Source of the DNA: an uncultured Prochlorococcus sp.
GTDB lineage: Bacteria; Cyanobacteriota; Cyanobacteriia; PCC-6307; Cyanobiaceae
Reading direction: 5' to 3'
DNA: 64,000 nt
NCBI GenBank assembly: GCA_902596585.1
Contig: CACJUL010000004.1
Coordinates: forward strand, 1 to 64,000
Shown piece by piece: positions 29,815 through 39,273 of the stretch. The notes beneath the pieces are model-generated. The model was not told where the DNA came from. It worked only from the letters and a program-made list of their open reading frames with translations, and searched no databases. How positions within the stretch are numbered: position 1 is the first letter of the stretch; the number at the start of each line of letters is the position of its first letter. Both the position numbers and the translations under genes were made by a program.

Positions 29815-30600
29815 CTAAATGTCTTTGGGTTGCATTGGACCATTAAGTTTACCATTCCTAAATTGAAATACATAGGGATCATTACTCTCTTTAAATTCAT
29901 TAATAGAACCTGCCCATCTAAATTTACCTCCATAAAGCATTAAAACTTTATCTGATGTTCTCTCTATAGTACTAAGAACATGGCTGACCACAATAGATGA
30001 TCCGTTGGCTTTATCGTTTGTATTATTTATTAAATCTTCAATTCTAGATGAGGCAATTGGATCAAGACCTGCAGTTGGTTCATCAAAAAGTAATAAAGGT
30101 TTGGTCTTTGACTTAAGAGTTTCATCTGTTATCAACGCTCTAGCAAAACTGACTCTTTTTTGCATACCTCCGCTTAATTCATTTGGTAGTTTGTTTTCTA
30201 CATTAAATAAGCCTACCTCAGCTAGGCATTCGCATACAATTTCATGGATTAATTTTTTAGATAAGTTTTTATTCTTTCTAAGTAGAAAACCTACATTTTC
30301 TTCAATGGTTAAAGATCCTAGTAATGCTGGGTTTTGAAAAACTAGTCTTACATCAGGTGGATTATTTTGGTCTAATCTTAAGTATGATTGTTTTTCTCCA
30401 AATATCCTTAATTCCCCTTCGGTAGGTAAAATTAGGCCTGCTAATATTTTTAAAATAGTTGATTTGCCTGAACCTGAAGGGCCAACGATAGCTAATTTTT
30501 CACCATTATTAAGTTCAAAATTTAGTTGATCGAGTACTTTAACTTCACCCCAGCTTATTGAGAGGTTGTTTGTTTCAACTGCGTGCTTTGATTTTTTCAA
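29815..30600 (-). CDS. ABC transporter ATPase, MlaF/TGD3-like
   Basis: A 261-residue ABC ATPase with Walker A GPSGSGKST, signature LSGGMQKRVSFARALI, Walker B LLLFDEPTAGLDP and a switch histidine in VVSHVL. The LSGGMQKRV signature and the cotranscribed MCE-domain gene identify it as the energy-coupling subunit of an Mla/TGD-type lipid transporter at the plasma membrane. Substrate probably a phospholipid or other polar lipid, by analogy. Confidence 0.88.
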   Translation of the reverse strand: MKKSKHAVETNNLSISWGEVKVLDQLNFELNNGEKLAIVGPSGSGKSTILKILAGLILPTEGELRIFGEKQSYLRLDQNNPPDVRLVFQNPALLGSLTIEENVGFLLRKNKNLSKKLIHEIVCECLAEVGLFNVENKLPNELSGGMQKRVSFARALITDETLKSKTKPLLLFDEPTAGLDPIASSRIEDLINNTNDKANGSSIVVSHVLSTIERTSDKVLMLYGGKFRWAGSINEFKESNDPYVFQFRNGKLNGPMQPKDI

Positions 30601-30735
30601 AACTTAAATAGAGAACAAATTGATCTTCTATTACATATTGCCCATTTTTAGAAATAAAAAAAGGATGTATGAATTTGATTTATAATAGATGTGTGTAGTT
30701 ATTAATTTGAGTAAAATAATTTAGAGAGGTTTTTA

Positions 30736-32121
30736 ATGAATAAGCCTAAAAAAAGAATAAGGAAACACTATAGGTATTTTAAAAGGTCTAATTTTGACTT
30801 ACTAAATAAAATTCTAAGAATCTTAAGCTGGCTTCTACCAGGACTGGTTATAAAAAGATGGATGATGACATCCGCAATAGGATTTTTGACTTCGTTATTA
30901 GGTCTTGCAATATGGACAAATTTAAGGCCACTTTATTGGCTTATTGAATTATTTTTTTGGTTAATGACAGGTTTGACTAGTATTTTTCCTATTTCATTAT
31001 TGGGCCCATTGATTTTTGTTATTGGACTTTTATTAATTGGTATTGGACAAAATAGAAGTATTAACTCTATTCAAAAAGCGCTCGTTCCTGAAAAAAGTAC
31101 AGTTCTAGTTGATGCACTTAGAGTTAAGAGTAAATTAAATAGAGGTCCTAACATTGTTGCAATTGGCGGAGGTACAGGATTATCTACTTTATTGAAAGGT
31201 CTAAAAAATTACAGTAGTAATATTACAGCAATCGTCACAGTATCCGATGATGGTGGAAGTAGTGGAATTCTAAGAAAACAATTAGGTGTACAACCTCCAG
31301 GGGATATTAGAAATTGTTTGGCAGCCTTATCAAATGAAGAGCCTATTTTAACTAGATTATTTCAATATAGATTTTCAGCAGGAAGTGGCCTAGATGGCCA
31401 TAGTTTTGGGAATTTATTCTTGTCAGCTTTAACAACTATTACAGGTAGTTTAGAAAAAGCAGTACAAGCCTCTAGTAAGGTTTTAGCTGTACAAGGTCAA
31501 GTTTTACCGGCAACAAATATTGATGTTATGTTATGGGCTGAATTAGAAAATGGTGAAAAAATTTTTGGAGAAAGTAACATCAGTAAATCCCAAAAAGCAA
31601 TCTCAAGGATTGGTTACCTACCAGAAAATCCTTCTGCTTTACCAAGTGCACTCGAATCTATAAAGGAAGCTGACTTAATTGTTCTTGGCCCAGGGAGTTT
31701 ATATACTTCTTTATTACCCAATTTGTTAGTACCAGAGATAGTCGATGCTTTATTAAAAAGTAATGCGCCTAAAATTTACATAAGTAATTTGATGACTCAA
31801 CCCGGAGAAACAGATGGACTTGATGTGTATCAACATATAAAGTCAATAGAAAAACAATTATCAAATTTTGGAGTTAATAATCGAATTTTTAACGCAATCT
31901 TATCTCAGATTCATTTTGAAAAGTCACCGATAGTAGAGTACTACGAGAGTAGAGGCGCGGAACCTGTTAGATGTAATAAAGAAAAATTATTATCTGAGGG
32001 TTATTATGTTTTGGAGGCACCATTATACTCGAAAAGAATAACTCCAACGCTAAGACATGACCCCAGAAGGCTAGCAAGAGCAGTAATGTTTACTTACCGC
32101 AAATTAAAGAAATTAAACTAG
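30736..32121 (+). CDS. YvcK/CofD-like protein (gluconeogenesis factor family)
   Basis: A 461-residue protein with about 130 N-terminal residues holding two hydrophobic segments, followed by a CofD-like domain. The nucleotide-binding start is [16 protein letters not shown], followed by [20 protein letters not shown]. YvcK in Bacillus affects cell shape and growth on gluconeogenic carbon sources and binds UDP-sugars; the role in cyanobacteria is unknown. Its 3' end overlaps convergent ndhJ by 4 nt. Confidence 0.87.
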   Translation: MNKPKKRIRKHYRYFKRSNFDLLNKILRILSWLLPGLVIKRWMMTSAIGFLTSLLGLAIWTNLRPLYWLIELFFWLMTGLTSIFPISLLGPLIFVIGLLLIGIGQNRSINSIQKALVPEKSTVLVDALRVKSKLNRGPNIVAIGGGTGLSTLLKGLKNYSSNITAIVTVSDDGGSSGILRKQLGVQPPGDIRNCLAALSNEEPILTRLFQYRFSAGSGLDGHSFGNLFLSALTTITGSLEKAVQASSKVLAVQGQVLPATNIDVMLWAELENGEKIFGESNISKSQKAISRIGYLPENPSALPSALESIKEADLIVLGPGSLYTSLLPNLLVPEIVDALLKSNAPKIYISNLMTQPGETDGLDVYQHIKSIEKQLSNFGVNNRIFNAILSQIHFEKSPIVEYYESRGAEPVRCNKEKLLSEGYYVLEAPLYSKRITPTLRHDPRRLARAVMFTYRKLKKLN

Positions 32122-32648
32122 TAAGCATCTTGTAGTTCATAGAAGTCAGGCTGTATATAGTCTTTTCGTAATGGCCAACCTCTCCAATCTTCAGGCATCA
32201 AAAGTCTTTTGGGATTTGGATGGTCAATAAAATTTATTCCATACATGTCATATGTCTCTCTTTCTTGCCAATCACTTCCTTGAAAAATTTTATATAAACT
32301 AGGTACAGATAGATCAGAATCTCTATTCAAGAAAACTTTTAATCTTACTTCTTGAATTTTTTCGATTTTTTGTAAGTCGTCAACAGTAATAAAGTGATAG
32401 AAACTCACAAGATTCTTACCAGGACCTTCATCATAACCTCCTTGACATTGTAGATAGTTGAAACCGTAATTCTTCAGAGCAGATACCGCCTCGTATAGTT
32501 TGTTGGGTTCCACAGAAATATTTTCTATCCCTATATGATCATTTGGTAATGGTTGGTTTGTTATTCCATCTTTGGTTAAATTTTGACTTACAAATCCCTC
32601 TTTTTCTACTGCATTATCTGAGGATTTAGCTAAACCGTCTTTTTCCAT
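32118..32648 (-). CDS. ndhJ: NAD(P)H-quinone oxidoreductase subunit J
   Basis: NdhJ is a peripheral-arm subunit (NuoC/30-kDa type) of the cyanobacterial NDH-1 complex that runs respiration and cyclic electron flow around photosystem I. The 176-residue protein has the [20 protein letters not shown] region, the family motif [20 protein letters not shown] and [18 protein letters not shown]. Its ATG overlaps the ndhK stop by one base, so translation is probably coupled. Confidence 0.97.
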   Translation of the reverse strand: MEKDGLAKSSDNAVEKEGFVSQNLTKDGITNQPLPNDHIGIENISVEPNKLYEAVSALKNYGFNYLQCQGGYDEGPGKNLVSFYHFITVDDLQKIEKIQEVRLKVFLNRDSDLSVPSLYKIFQGSDWQERETYDMYGINFIDHPNPKRLLMPEDWRGWPLRKDYIQPDFYELQDAY

Positions 32649-33382
32649 TAATCTTTTTTAGTATCTATGATTTCAGTTTTTTCAGAGTTTTCAGGTAATT
32701 CAGTTATTATTTCTTTTTTGGAGGAGGCAATTACGTTAGCTGAAGTTTTGTTTAAATATTCACCAGTATTTTCTGAGAAAACGAGATTCATTTCGTGATC
32801 ACATGTTATGTATCTGTGAGTTTGCTCTGTTTTTGTGCGCTCTAAAATTGATTCATTACCAACTTTTTTTCTTAATTTAATTACAGCATCAAAAATTGCT
32901 TCTGGTCTTGGTGGGCATCCAGGAAGGTATAAATCAACTGGTATCAATTTATCAACTCCTCTTACAGCAGTTGTAGAATCTGCGCTGAACATCCCCCCAG
33001 TAATTGTGCAAGCACCCATGGCAATGACATATTTTGGTTCAGGCATTTGTTCATAAAGTCTTACTAGGGCTGGAGCCATCTTCATCGTTACTGTTCCTGC
33101 AACTATTAACAAATCTGCTTGCCTTGGCGAGCTTCTAGGTACTAATCCAAATCTATCAAAATCAAATCTAGATCCGATTAAAGCAGCAAATTCTATGAAA
33201 CAACATGCTGTTCCATACAAGAGAGGCCATAGACTGCTTAATCTAGCCCAATTATGAAGATCATCTAAACTTGTCAATATGATGTTTTCGCTTAAATCTG
33301 TTGTAACTTGGGGTGCACCAAGAGGATTGCAAGTACCTTCTCGGATTTCTCTTATTGCTTTTGGGGATAATTGTGGATTCAA
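32648..33382 (-). CDS. ndhK: NAD(P)H-quinone oxidoreductase subunit K
   Basis: NdhK (NuoB/PSST type) carries the terminal 4Fe-4S cluster N2 that passes electrons to plastoquinone. The 244-residue protein shows cluster cysteines in [23 protein letters not shown] and PGCPPRPEA. The poorly conserved C-terminal tail of about 50 residues is rich in S, E and K. It is the middle gene of ndhC-ndhK-ndhJ, the standard order in cyanobacteria and chloroplasts. Confidence 0.97.
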   Translation of the reverse strand: MNPQLSPKAIREIREGTCNPLGAPQVTTDLSENIILTSLDDLHNWARLSSLWPLLYGTACCFIEFAALIGSRFDFDRFGLVPRSSPRQADLLIVAGTVTMKMAPALVRLYEQMPEPKYVIAMGACTITGGMFSADSTTAVRGVDKLIPVDLYLPGCPPRPEAIFDAVIKLRKKVGNESILERTKTEQTHRYITCDHEMNLVFSENTGEYLNKTSANVIASSKKEIITELPENSEKTEIIDTKKD

Positions 33383-33386
33383 TTGT

Positions 33387-33749
33387 TTAACTCCATTCTA
33401 AAGCACCTTTTCTCCATGCGTATGCCAGAGCAATAACAAGTATTGCAATGAAGATTAATGCCTCAATAAAAGCTAATAAGCCTAATCTATTGAAAGCAAC
33501 AGCCCAAGGATAAAGGAATACTGTCTCAACATCAAATATAACGAAAACTAAGGCAAACATGTAATAACGAATATTAAATTGAATCCATGCTCCTCCTATG
33601 GGTTCCATTCCTGATTCATATGTAAGTTTTCTCTCTCCTGTCCTACCTTTTGGAGCAACGATGAGATTAGTAACTAGAGCTAATATTGGAACAGCTGCAG
33701 CAATTATAAGGAAACCTAAAAAATATTCATAACCAGTTAATACAAACAT
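33387..33749 (-). CDS. ndhC: NAD(P)H-quinone oxidoreductase subunit 3
   Basis: NdhC (NuoA type) is a 120-residue membrane subunit of NDH-1 with three hydrophobic helices. The conserved loop [19 protein letters not shown] and the segment [20 protein letters not shown] are unmistakable. It is the first gene of the ndhCKJ operon and lies 4 bp before ndhK; it is divergent from the rubredoxin gene across 77 bp that should hold both promoters. Confidence 0.97.
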   Translation of the reverse strand: MFVLTGYEYFLGFLIIAAAVPILALVTNLIVAPKGRTGERKLTYESGMEPIGGAWIQFNIRYYMFALVFVIFDVETVFLYPWAVAFNRLGLLAFIEALIFIAILVIALAYAWRKGALEWS

Positions 33750-33826
33750 CTTAAAAAATTAATTTTGAATAAAAGTCGCTTAATTAAGCAAAATCTTTTA
33801 AAGTTCTTAAAGAACAATAATAAACC

Positions 33827-34255
33827 GTGAGTGAAAACATTCAACCAGCCTCTGAGGAAAACAAAATAGTTGAAGGCTTTGGGAAAGAAAAACTTTCTGA
33901 AAATTCCTCAGGAGTAAATGTTGAGCAACCTTCATCTAATCTAGAACAAAATAGGTTCGAATGTAGAAGTTGTGGATATATTTATGATCCATCTGAAGGA
34001 AATAAAAAGTTAAACATACCTAAAAATACACCTTTTTCAGAGTTGGATGGGAATACCTTCGCTTGCCCCGTTTGTCGAGCTGGTAAAAATTTTTATAAGG
34101 ACATAGGTCCTAAATCTAAACCTAGTGGTTTTGAAGAAAATTTAGTTTATGGGTTTGGCTTTAATAGTTTACCTCCTGGACAAAAAAATATATTGATTTT
34201 TGGAGGGTTGGCGTTTGCAGCTGCTATGTTCCTTTCTTTGTACTCTTTGCATTAA
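33827..34255 (+). CDS. rub: Membrane-anchored rubredoxin (RubA type)
   Basis: A 142-residue protein from GTG 33827: an acidic, serine-rich N-terminal extension, a rubredoxin domain with cysteine pairs in FECRSCGYIYDP and FACPVCRAG, and a C-terminal membrane helix. RubA is required for assembly of photosystem II (and in some species photosystem I). The gene heads the rub-ycf48-psbEFLJ cluster that is conserved in cyanobacteria, which supports this role. Confidence 0.95.
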   Translation: MSENIQPASEENKIVEGFGKEKLSENSSGVNVEQPSSNLEQNRFECRSCGYIYDPSEGNKKLNIPKNTPFSELDGNTFACPVCRAGKNFYKDIGPKSKPSGFEENLVYGFGFNSLPPGQKNILIFGGLAFAAAMFLSLYSLH

Positions 34256-34264
34256 TATATATAA

Positions 34265-35281
34265 ATGAAAAAAATTATTACTAGCATTCGCAGTCTTCTG
34301 TTACCTCTTCTTTTATGTTTTGTATTGAGCAGTTGTTCATCTACAGGAGTAAAGATGGTTGATAGCAGCCCTTGGAAAACAATTCAGTTTGAGGATCAGG
34401 CTAATGCTTTAGATGTTGATTTTATAGATGATAAAAATGGATTTTTAGTAGGTTCTAATCGACTTATTATGGAATCTAATGATGGAGGAGAAACTTGGGA
34501 GAAAAGAAATTTAGATTTGCCAAGCGAAGAAAACTTCCGCCTTTTAGATATTGATTTCAAGGGACAAGAGGGATGGTTAATTGGTCAGCCCTCATTGGTT
34601 ATGCATACTCTCGATGCTGGAAAAAATTGGATTCGTTTATCACTAGGTAATAAATTGCCAGGCCAACCATTCCTCATAACAACTGTTGATGACGGAGTTG
34701 CGGAATTAGCTACCACTGCAGGTGCAATATATGAAACATCAGATAGTGGTGAATCATGGAATGCAAAAGTTGTTGATGCATCAGGTTCAGGGGGAGTAAG
34801 AGATTTAAGAAGAACTAAACAAGGAGATTATGTAAGCGTAAGTAGTCTTGGCAACTTCTTTTCTACTTTGAAAAATGACAGTGATACATGGATAGCTCAT
34901 CAAAGAGCAAGTAGTAAAAGAGTGCAAAGTATTGGTTTTAATCCAGAAGGTAGTTTATGGATGCTTTCTAGAGGAGCTGAAATTAGATTTAGTGAAGATA
35001 ATGATGACCTTGAAAGTTGGTCTAAGCCAGTAATTCCTATCCTAAATGGATATAATTATCTAGATATGGGTTGGGACCCAAACGGTGATATTTGGGCCGG
35101 TGGTGGTAACGGCACCCTCATTGTAAGTAAAGATCAAGGTAAAACCTGGAATTCAGATCCTATTGCTTCTGGTTTGCCCACAAATTACATTAAGATACTT
35201 TTTCTAGATAAAGATGCTTTAAACAATCAAAAAGGATTTGTACTTGGCGAGCGTGGTTATATCCTTAAATGGGACAGCTAA
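34265..35281 (+). CDS. ycf48: Photosystem II assembly factor Ycf48 (HCF136)
   Basis: A 338-residue protein that stabilises newly made D1 and early photosystem II complexes in the thylakoid lumen. It begins with a lipoprotein signal ending LSSC (C at about 20-22). Repeated WxxI/GxxW propeller units follow, such as [30 protein letters not shown] and [10 protein letters not shown], as expected for the seven-bladed propeller. It starts 9 bp after the rubredoxin stop and precedes psbE. Confidence 0.96.
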   Translation: MKKIITSIRSLLLPLLLCFVLSSCSSTGVKMVDSSPWKTIQFEDQANALDVDFIDDKNGFLVGSNRLIMESNDGGETWEKRNLDLPSEENFRLLDIDFKGQEGWLIGQPSLVMHTLDAGKNWIRLSLGNKLPGQPFLITTVDDGVAELATTAGAIYETSDSGESWNAKVVDASGSGGVRDLRRTKQGDYVSVSSLGNFFSTLKNDSDTWIAHQRASSKRVQSIGFNPEGSLWMLSRGAEIRFSEDNDDLESWSKPVIPILNGYNYLDMGWDPNGDIWAGGGNGTLIVSKDQGKTWNSDPIASGLPTNYIKILFLDKDALNNQKGFVLGERGYILKWDS

Positions 35282-35375
35282 TCTTAAATAGCATTTGTAA
35301 ATAGTAAAAAAAAACTTAATTTTTAATAAATTTAGCAACTGTCTGTAACCAAGCTGTTAATTTCTTCACGAACTT

Positions 35376-35398
35376 ATGATTTTACACTGTAAGATCAT
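35376..35398 (+). promoter_or_regulatory. Stem-loop just upstream of psbE
   Basis: A 10-bp inverted repeat (ATGATTTTAC / GTAAGATCAT, one T-G wobble) closes a 3-nt ACT loop 19 nt before the psbE ATG at 35418. It has no trailing T run, so it is not a typical terminator. It could be an RNA element in the psbE leader or a DNA-binding palindrome; the function is inferred only. Confidence 0.4.
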
Positions 35399-35417
35399 AG
35401 GGTAAACATTTGTGATT

Positions 35418-35666
35418 ATGGCCGCAGGTTCAACGGGTGAACGCCCATTCTTTGAAATAATCACCAGTATTAGGTACTGGATTATTCATGCAGTAACATT
35501 ACCAGCTATTTTTATAGCAGGCTTCTTATTTGTATATACAGGTTTAGCCTACGATGCTTTCGGAACTCCTCGTCCGGATAGTTATTTCCAATCATCTGAA
35601 TCTAAAGCACCTGTCGTAACTCAAAGATATGAAGCTAAGTCCCAACTAGATTTAAGAACACAATAA
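35418..35666 (+). CDS. psbE: Cytochrome b559 alpha subunit PsbE
   Basis: An 82-residue photosystem II subunit that shares a heme with PsbF. It starts [20 protein letters not shown], has the heme ligand histidine in [16 protein letters not shown], and a lumenal tail ending SQLDLRTQ. The frame is open from a GTG at 35412, but ATG 35418 matches all homologs. It is the first of four tiny genes psbE-psbF-psbL-psbJ with gaps of 2-11 nt. Confidence 0.97.
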
Positions 35667-35668
35667 CC

Positions 35669-35815
35669 ATGACTAATTCTCAAGCTCCAATGCAGGCTGC
35701 GGAAGTCCGCGTTTATCCTATCTTTACTGTTCGTTGGCTAGCAGTTCACGCTTTAGCTATTCCATCAGTATTCTTTTTGGGTTCTATTGCTGCAATGCAA
35801 TTTGTAGCCCGATAA
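35669..35815 (+). CDS. psbF: Cytochrome b559 beta subunit PsbF
   Basis: A 48-residue single-span subunit of photosystem II. The helix [19 protein letters not shown] contains the heme-ligand histidine, and the protein ends AAMQFVAR as in homologs. It begins 2 nt after the psbE stop. Too short to show up in a length-filtered gene search, but unmistakable. Confidence 0.97.
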
Positions 35816-35826
35816 ATTTAACTACC

Positions 35827-35946
35827 ATGCAAGTAAACAAAAATCCTAACAAAGTTCCAGTTGAACTTAATCGTACAAGTCTTTATTTAGGCTTATTATC
35901 TGTTTTTGTATTGGGAATATTATTTTCCAGTTACTTCTTCAACTAA
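35827..35946 (+). CDS. psbL: Photosystem II protein PsbL
   Basis: A 39-residue protein starting at ATG 35827 ([20 protein letters not shown]) with one helix ending LFSSYFFN. PsbL lies at the monomer interface and affects the quinone sites. An in-frame ATG/TTG-rich extension reaching back into psbF is not part of the gene. Confidence 0.97.
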   Translation: MQVNKNPNKVPVELNRTSLYLGLLSVFVLGILFSSYFFN

Positions 35947-35955
35947 ATTAAAATT

Positions 35956-36153
35956 ATGAGTAAATTAAAAGGACCTGATGGAAGAATTCCAGATAGACTA
36001 CCAGATGGTAGACCAGCAGTGGCTTGGGAAAGAAGATGGACAGAAGGAACTCTTCCTCTATGGCTTGTTGCTACAGCAGGCGGAATTGCAGTTATATTTG
36101 TTTTAGGCATATTCTTCTATGGCTCATACCAAGGAGTTGGAGCTGGAGGCTAA
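35956..36153 (+). CDS. psbJ: Photosystem II protein PsbJ
   Basis: A 65-residue single-span subunit, last gene of psbEFLJ. The N-terminal [20 protein letters not shown] and the helix [20 protein letters not shown] ending in [11 protein letters not shown] are typical of Prochlorococcus PsbJ, with an N-terminal extension compared with the ~40-residue form of other cyanobacteria. PsbJ regulates forward electron flow from QA to QB. Confidence 0.95.
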   Translation: MSKLKGPDGRIPDRLPDGRPAVAWERRWTEGTLPLWLVATAGGIAVIFVLGIFFYGSYQGVGAGG

Positions 36154-36197
36154 CAAAATCCTTACTTTGACCTGACAATCACTTATATTAAATAAGT

Positions 36198-37091
36198 TTA
36201 ATAAGAATCAGTAAATATCCTTAGTTTCTCTTTTGTGGAGCTTGGGATATTTTCTTTTTGTGTTATCAATCCATCTTTTAATGAAAAATGTGACTTGCTT
36301 TTTGGTCTTTCTTCTTCAATTGATTTAGCTACTTCAAATATTATTTTATTAGCCACTTCAGTATTCGATCTAAGATTACCCAAAACCATCTCTACAGAAA
36401 CTTCTTGATGAGTTTGATGCCAACAATCGTAATCAGTAACCATAGATAATGAGGAGTAAGCTATTTCAGCTTCTTTAGCTAATCTTGCTTCTGTGTGGTT
36501 CGTCATTCCTATTATTGAACATCCCCAACTTCTATATAAATTAGATTCTGCTCTTGTGGAGAAAGCGGGACCTTCCATTGCTAGATAAGTACCTCCTCTA
36601 TGCAATTGTCTACCTCCAGGAATATTTTTTTCTCCGATTTCACTTAATATGCGTGATAAATTTGTGCAGAAGGGATCTCCCATAGTTACGTGTGCCACAG
36701 CTCCCTCGTTAAAGAAGGTTGCGGGTCTATTTTTTGTTCGGTCTATAAATTGATCTGGCACAACCATATCAAGTGGTCTTATCTGTTCTTGTAATGAACC
36801 AACTGCTGATGGAGCAATAATCCATCTTACTCCTATTGATCTTAGAGCCCAAATATTAGCTTTGTAAGGTATTTCGGAAGGATTTAATCTATGTGTTCTG
36901 CCATGTCTAGGAATGAATGCTATCTCTAGATTTCCAAGATTATATACTCTTATTGAATCAGAAGGTTTACCATAGGGTGTATTGATTTCTAGTTCTCTTA
37001 AGTACTCTATTTGATCCATTGAATAAAATCCACTCCCTCCAATCACTCCTAATTTTGATTTTTCAATTGGTAATAAATGTTCTTTATTCAT
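36198..37091 (-). CDS. mtnP: S-methyl-5'-thioadenosine phosphorylase
   Basis: A 297-residue purine nucleoside phosphorylase family enzyme that splits methylthioadenosine to adenine and methylthioribose-1-P, recycling a by-product of polyamine synthesis. LGVIGGSGFYSMD, FIPRHGRTHRLNPSEIPYKAN, AMEGPAFSTRAES and GMTNHTEARLAKEAEIAYS are its signature segments. Divergent from the NDH2-SelD fusion gene with a 10-bp gap, and convergent with psbJ. Confidence 0.93.
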   Translation of the reverse strand: MNKEHLLPIEKSKLGVIGGSGFYSMDQIEYLRELEINTPYGKPSDSIRVYNLGNLEIAFIPRHGRTHRLNPSEIPYKANIWALRSIGVRWIIAPSAVGSLQEQIRPLDMVVPDQFIDRTKNRPATFFNEGAVAHVTMGDPFCTNLSRILSEIGEKNIPGGRQLHRGGTYLAMEGPAFSTRAESNLYRSWGCSIIGMTNHTEARLAKEAEIAYSSLSMVTDYDCWHQTHQEVSVEMVLGNLRSNTEVANKIIFEVAKSIEEERPKSKSHFSLKDGLITQKENIPSSTKEKLRIFTDSY

Positions 37092-37101
37092 AGTGTTGTA
37101 A

Positions 37102-39273
37102 ATGACTTTTAATCATCTGGTATTAATTGGAGGAGGACACACAAATGTCCTTCTATTGAAGAAATGGTTAATGTCTCCGAATTTAATGCCAGAAATTCCT
37201 GTTTCAATTATATCTAGAGATTCTCATTTGGTTTATTCGGCGATATTCCCATCAGTAATTTCAAAATCAATCACTTTAGAAGATTGTTTAATTGATATAA
37301 AATCTTTAGCAAAAAATGCAAAAGTATCTTTCATAGAAGAGGAAGTAAAGGATATTGATTTTAATTTAAAGAAAATTGTTTTAAGTAATAGACCTTCAGT
37401 TAATTATTCGAAGTTGGTGCTTAATTATGGAAGTCAAACAATAATTCCAAAAGAATTTGAATCACTAGTTAAAAATCAAAATGCTTTTACAATTAAACCT
37501 TTTTTAAGGGCTTATGACTCAATACTAAAAGAGGACATTTTTGATTCAGTTAATGAACTTCCATTTGTAATTGTTGGAAGTGGCTTAGCTGCAATTGAAG
37601 TATCATATGCTTTGAGAAAAAGATGGGGAGATAGACCTTTAAAACTATTATGTGATTCAAGAAAAATTAATAATACAATTCTAAAAAGTTTAAGGAATTC
37701 CAATATTGATTTAGTTGAAAAACTTAATTTTGATTATGGCAAGATTCTTTTATGTACTGGAAATACATCTCCGTTATGGGCACAAAAAAAATTATTAGAT
37801 TCGGATACTCATGGCAGAATAATCACAAATCAGAATTTGCAGATAAAAAGTTTCTCTGGAATCTTTGCTGTCGGCGATTGCGCAGTTGTAGGTGCAGCAA
37901 AAAGACCAGCATCTGGAGTTTTTGCTGTAAAAGTAGTAAATACATTAGTCCAAAATCTAAACAAAGATATAGAAGGGAGACCATTAAAAAAGTGGTTTCC
38001 TCAAAAGATCGGATTGCAAATAGTAAATATATTTCCAAGCCATCATCCAAAGGCTTTTGCTATTTATCGCAATTTTGTTTTCGGCCCCTCTTTTATTTTT
38101 TGGATTTTAAAGCATAAAATTGATCTCAACTTTATTAAAAAGTTCAGATCAAAAAGGCTAATTATGAAAAGTAGTGAAAAAAATATCTCATTGAATGATT
38201 GCAGAGGATGTGCAGCTAAAATTCCTCAATTAGTTTTGAATAAATCATTAATAAATTCTAATTTAAATTCTTTTGCCTCATCACCCGAAGATTCAGTTGA
38301 GATATATCAAAATGGTCAAGATATTATCTTGCAAAGTGTAGATGGATTTCCTGCTTTGGTAAGTGATCCTTGGCTTAATGCAAAAATTACTACTTTGCAT
38401 GCTTGCTCAGATTTATGGGCATGCGGAGCCAAACTTTCATCTGCGCAGGCTTTAATTTCATTACCAAAAGTTGAAAGGGAATTTCAGAGTTACCTCTTTT
38501 CTCAATCACTTCAAGGTATTAAATCAACAGTTGAGAATCATGGAGGTGAATTACTTGGAGGCCATACTTTCGAGGCAAGAAGTTTAATAAATAAACCCTA
38601 TTCATTAGGAATAGATATTTCTTTAACAGTTCAAGGTATTTTAAAAAATGGAGCAAAACCATGGCTTAAATCTGGAATGAATGATGGGGATATCTTAATG
38701 ATGTCTAGACCTCTAGGAGTTGGAATCTATTTTGCCGGTCAAATGCAAAATATTAATATGCTAGGTAGTTCTTCTGCAATAATGAATAATTTAGTAAAGA
38801 GTCAGCAATATTTGATTGATCAAATTTATCTTTTTCAAAATCAATTTAAAGAATCATTAGTCAATGCTGCGACTGACATTACTGGATATGGATTTATTGG
38901 GCATCTTAAAGAAATGGTTGAATCATCCAATTTATATAGGCAAAGCAATAATCTTGAGCCACTTAAAGTTTTATTAGATTTATTTGCATTTAAAGCTTAT
39001 CCTGGAGTATTTGATTTAATAAGAAAAGATGTTAAAAGTACTTTCTTTGAATCTAATCAAGAAATTTTTGACAAAATTTATAAATTAAATAAGCAAAAAA
39101 GAATAATTAATTTTTTAAACGAAAATTCATTAGATCAAGAGACTTTTAAAGAGAGAATACCATTACTATTAGATCCTCAAACATGTGGACCCTTGTTGAT
39201 TAGTTGCAATCGCAAATATGAAAATGTTCTAAAGGATAAATGGTACAAGGTTGGAGAAGTTGTAAAAATGTAA
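37102..39273 (+). CDS. selD: Fusion of NDH-2-like FAD oxidoreductase and selenophosphate synthase SelD
   Basis: A 723-residue two-domain protein. Residues 1-355 are an FAD/NAD(P)-binding oxidoreductase (HLVLIGGGHTNVLLLK; FVIVGSGLAAIEV; FAVGDCAVV). Residues 360-723 are SelD, with C370 and K373 in NDCRGCAAK matching the catalytic Cys/Lys of E. coli SelD, LLGGHTFEAR and DPQTCGPLLIS. SelD makes selenophosphate from selenide and ATP; the oxidoreductase might generate or channel reduced selenium, which is inference. The key residue is cysteine, not selenocysteine. The adjoining stop codon abuts that of the CCA-adding enzyme gene. Confidence 0.93.
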   Translation: MTFNHLVLIGGGHTNVLLLKKWLMSPNLMPEIPVSIISRDSHLVYSAIFPSVISKSITLEDCLIDIKSLAKNAKVSFIEEEVKDIDFNLKKIVLSNRPSVNYSKLVLNYGSQTIIPKEFESLVKNQNAFTIKPFLRAYDSILKEDIFDSVNELPFVIVGSGLAAIEVSYALRKRWGDRPLKLLCDSRKINNTILKSLRNSNIDLVEKLNFDYGKILLCTGNTSPLWAQKKLLDSDTHGRIITNQNLQIKSFSGIFAVGDCAVVGAAKRPASGVFAVKVVNTLVQNLNKDIEGRPLKKWFPQKIGLQIVNIFPSHHPKAFAIYRNFVFGPSFIFWILKHKIDLNFIKKFRSKRLIMKSSEKNISLNDCRGCAAKIPQLVLNKSLINSNLNSFASSPEDSVEIYQNGQDIILQSVDGFPALVSDPWLNAKITTLHACSDLWACGAKLSSAQALISLPKVEREFQSYLFSQSLQGIKSTVENHGGELLGGHTFEARSLINKPYSLGIDISLTVQGILKNGAKPWLKSGMNDGDILMMSRPLGVGIYFAGQMQNINMLGSSSAIMNNLVKSQQYLIDQIYLFQNQFKESLVNAATDITGYGFIGHLKEMVESSNLYRQSNNLEPLKVLLDLFAFKAYPGVFDLIRKDVKSTFFESNQEIFDKIYKLNKQKRIINFLNENSLDQETFKERIPLLLDPQTCGPLLISCNRKYENVLKDKWYKVGEVVKM

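Noticed and set aside
35734-35826. An upstream in-frame extension of psbL reaching into psbF
   Set aside because: Homologous PsbL starts at ATG 35827, and the extension merely reads psbF DNA out of frame.
36181-36197. Weak hairpin (ACTTAT / ATAAGT) after psbJ as terminator
   Set aside because: The stem is short and all A/T, with no clear T run; it could be chance in this composition.
37752-38117. A 121-codon frame inside the NDH2-SelD fusion gene
   Set aside because: It overlaps conserved coding sequence on the same strand in a different frame, with composition typical of a shifted AT-rich gene.
38180-38240. Possible selenocysteine in the SelD domain
   Set aside because: The catalytic position is an ordinary cysteine codon, not TGA.
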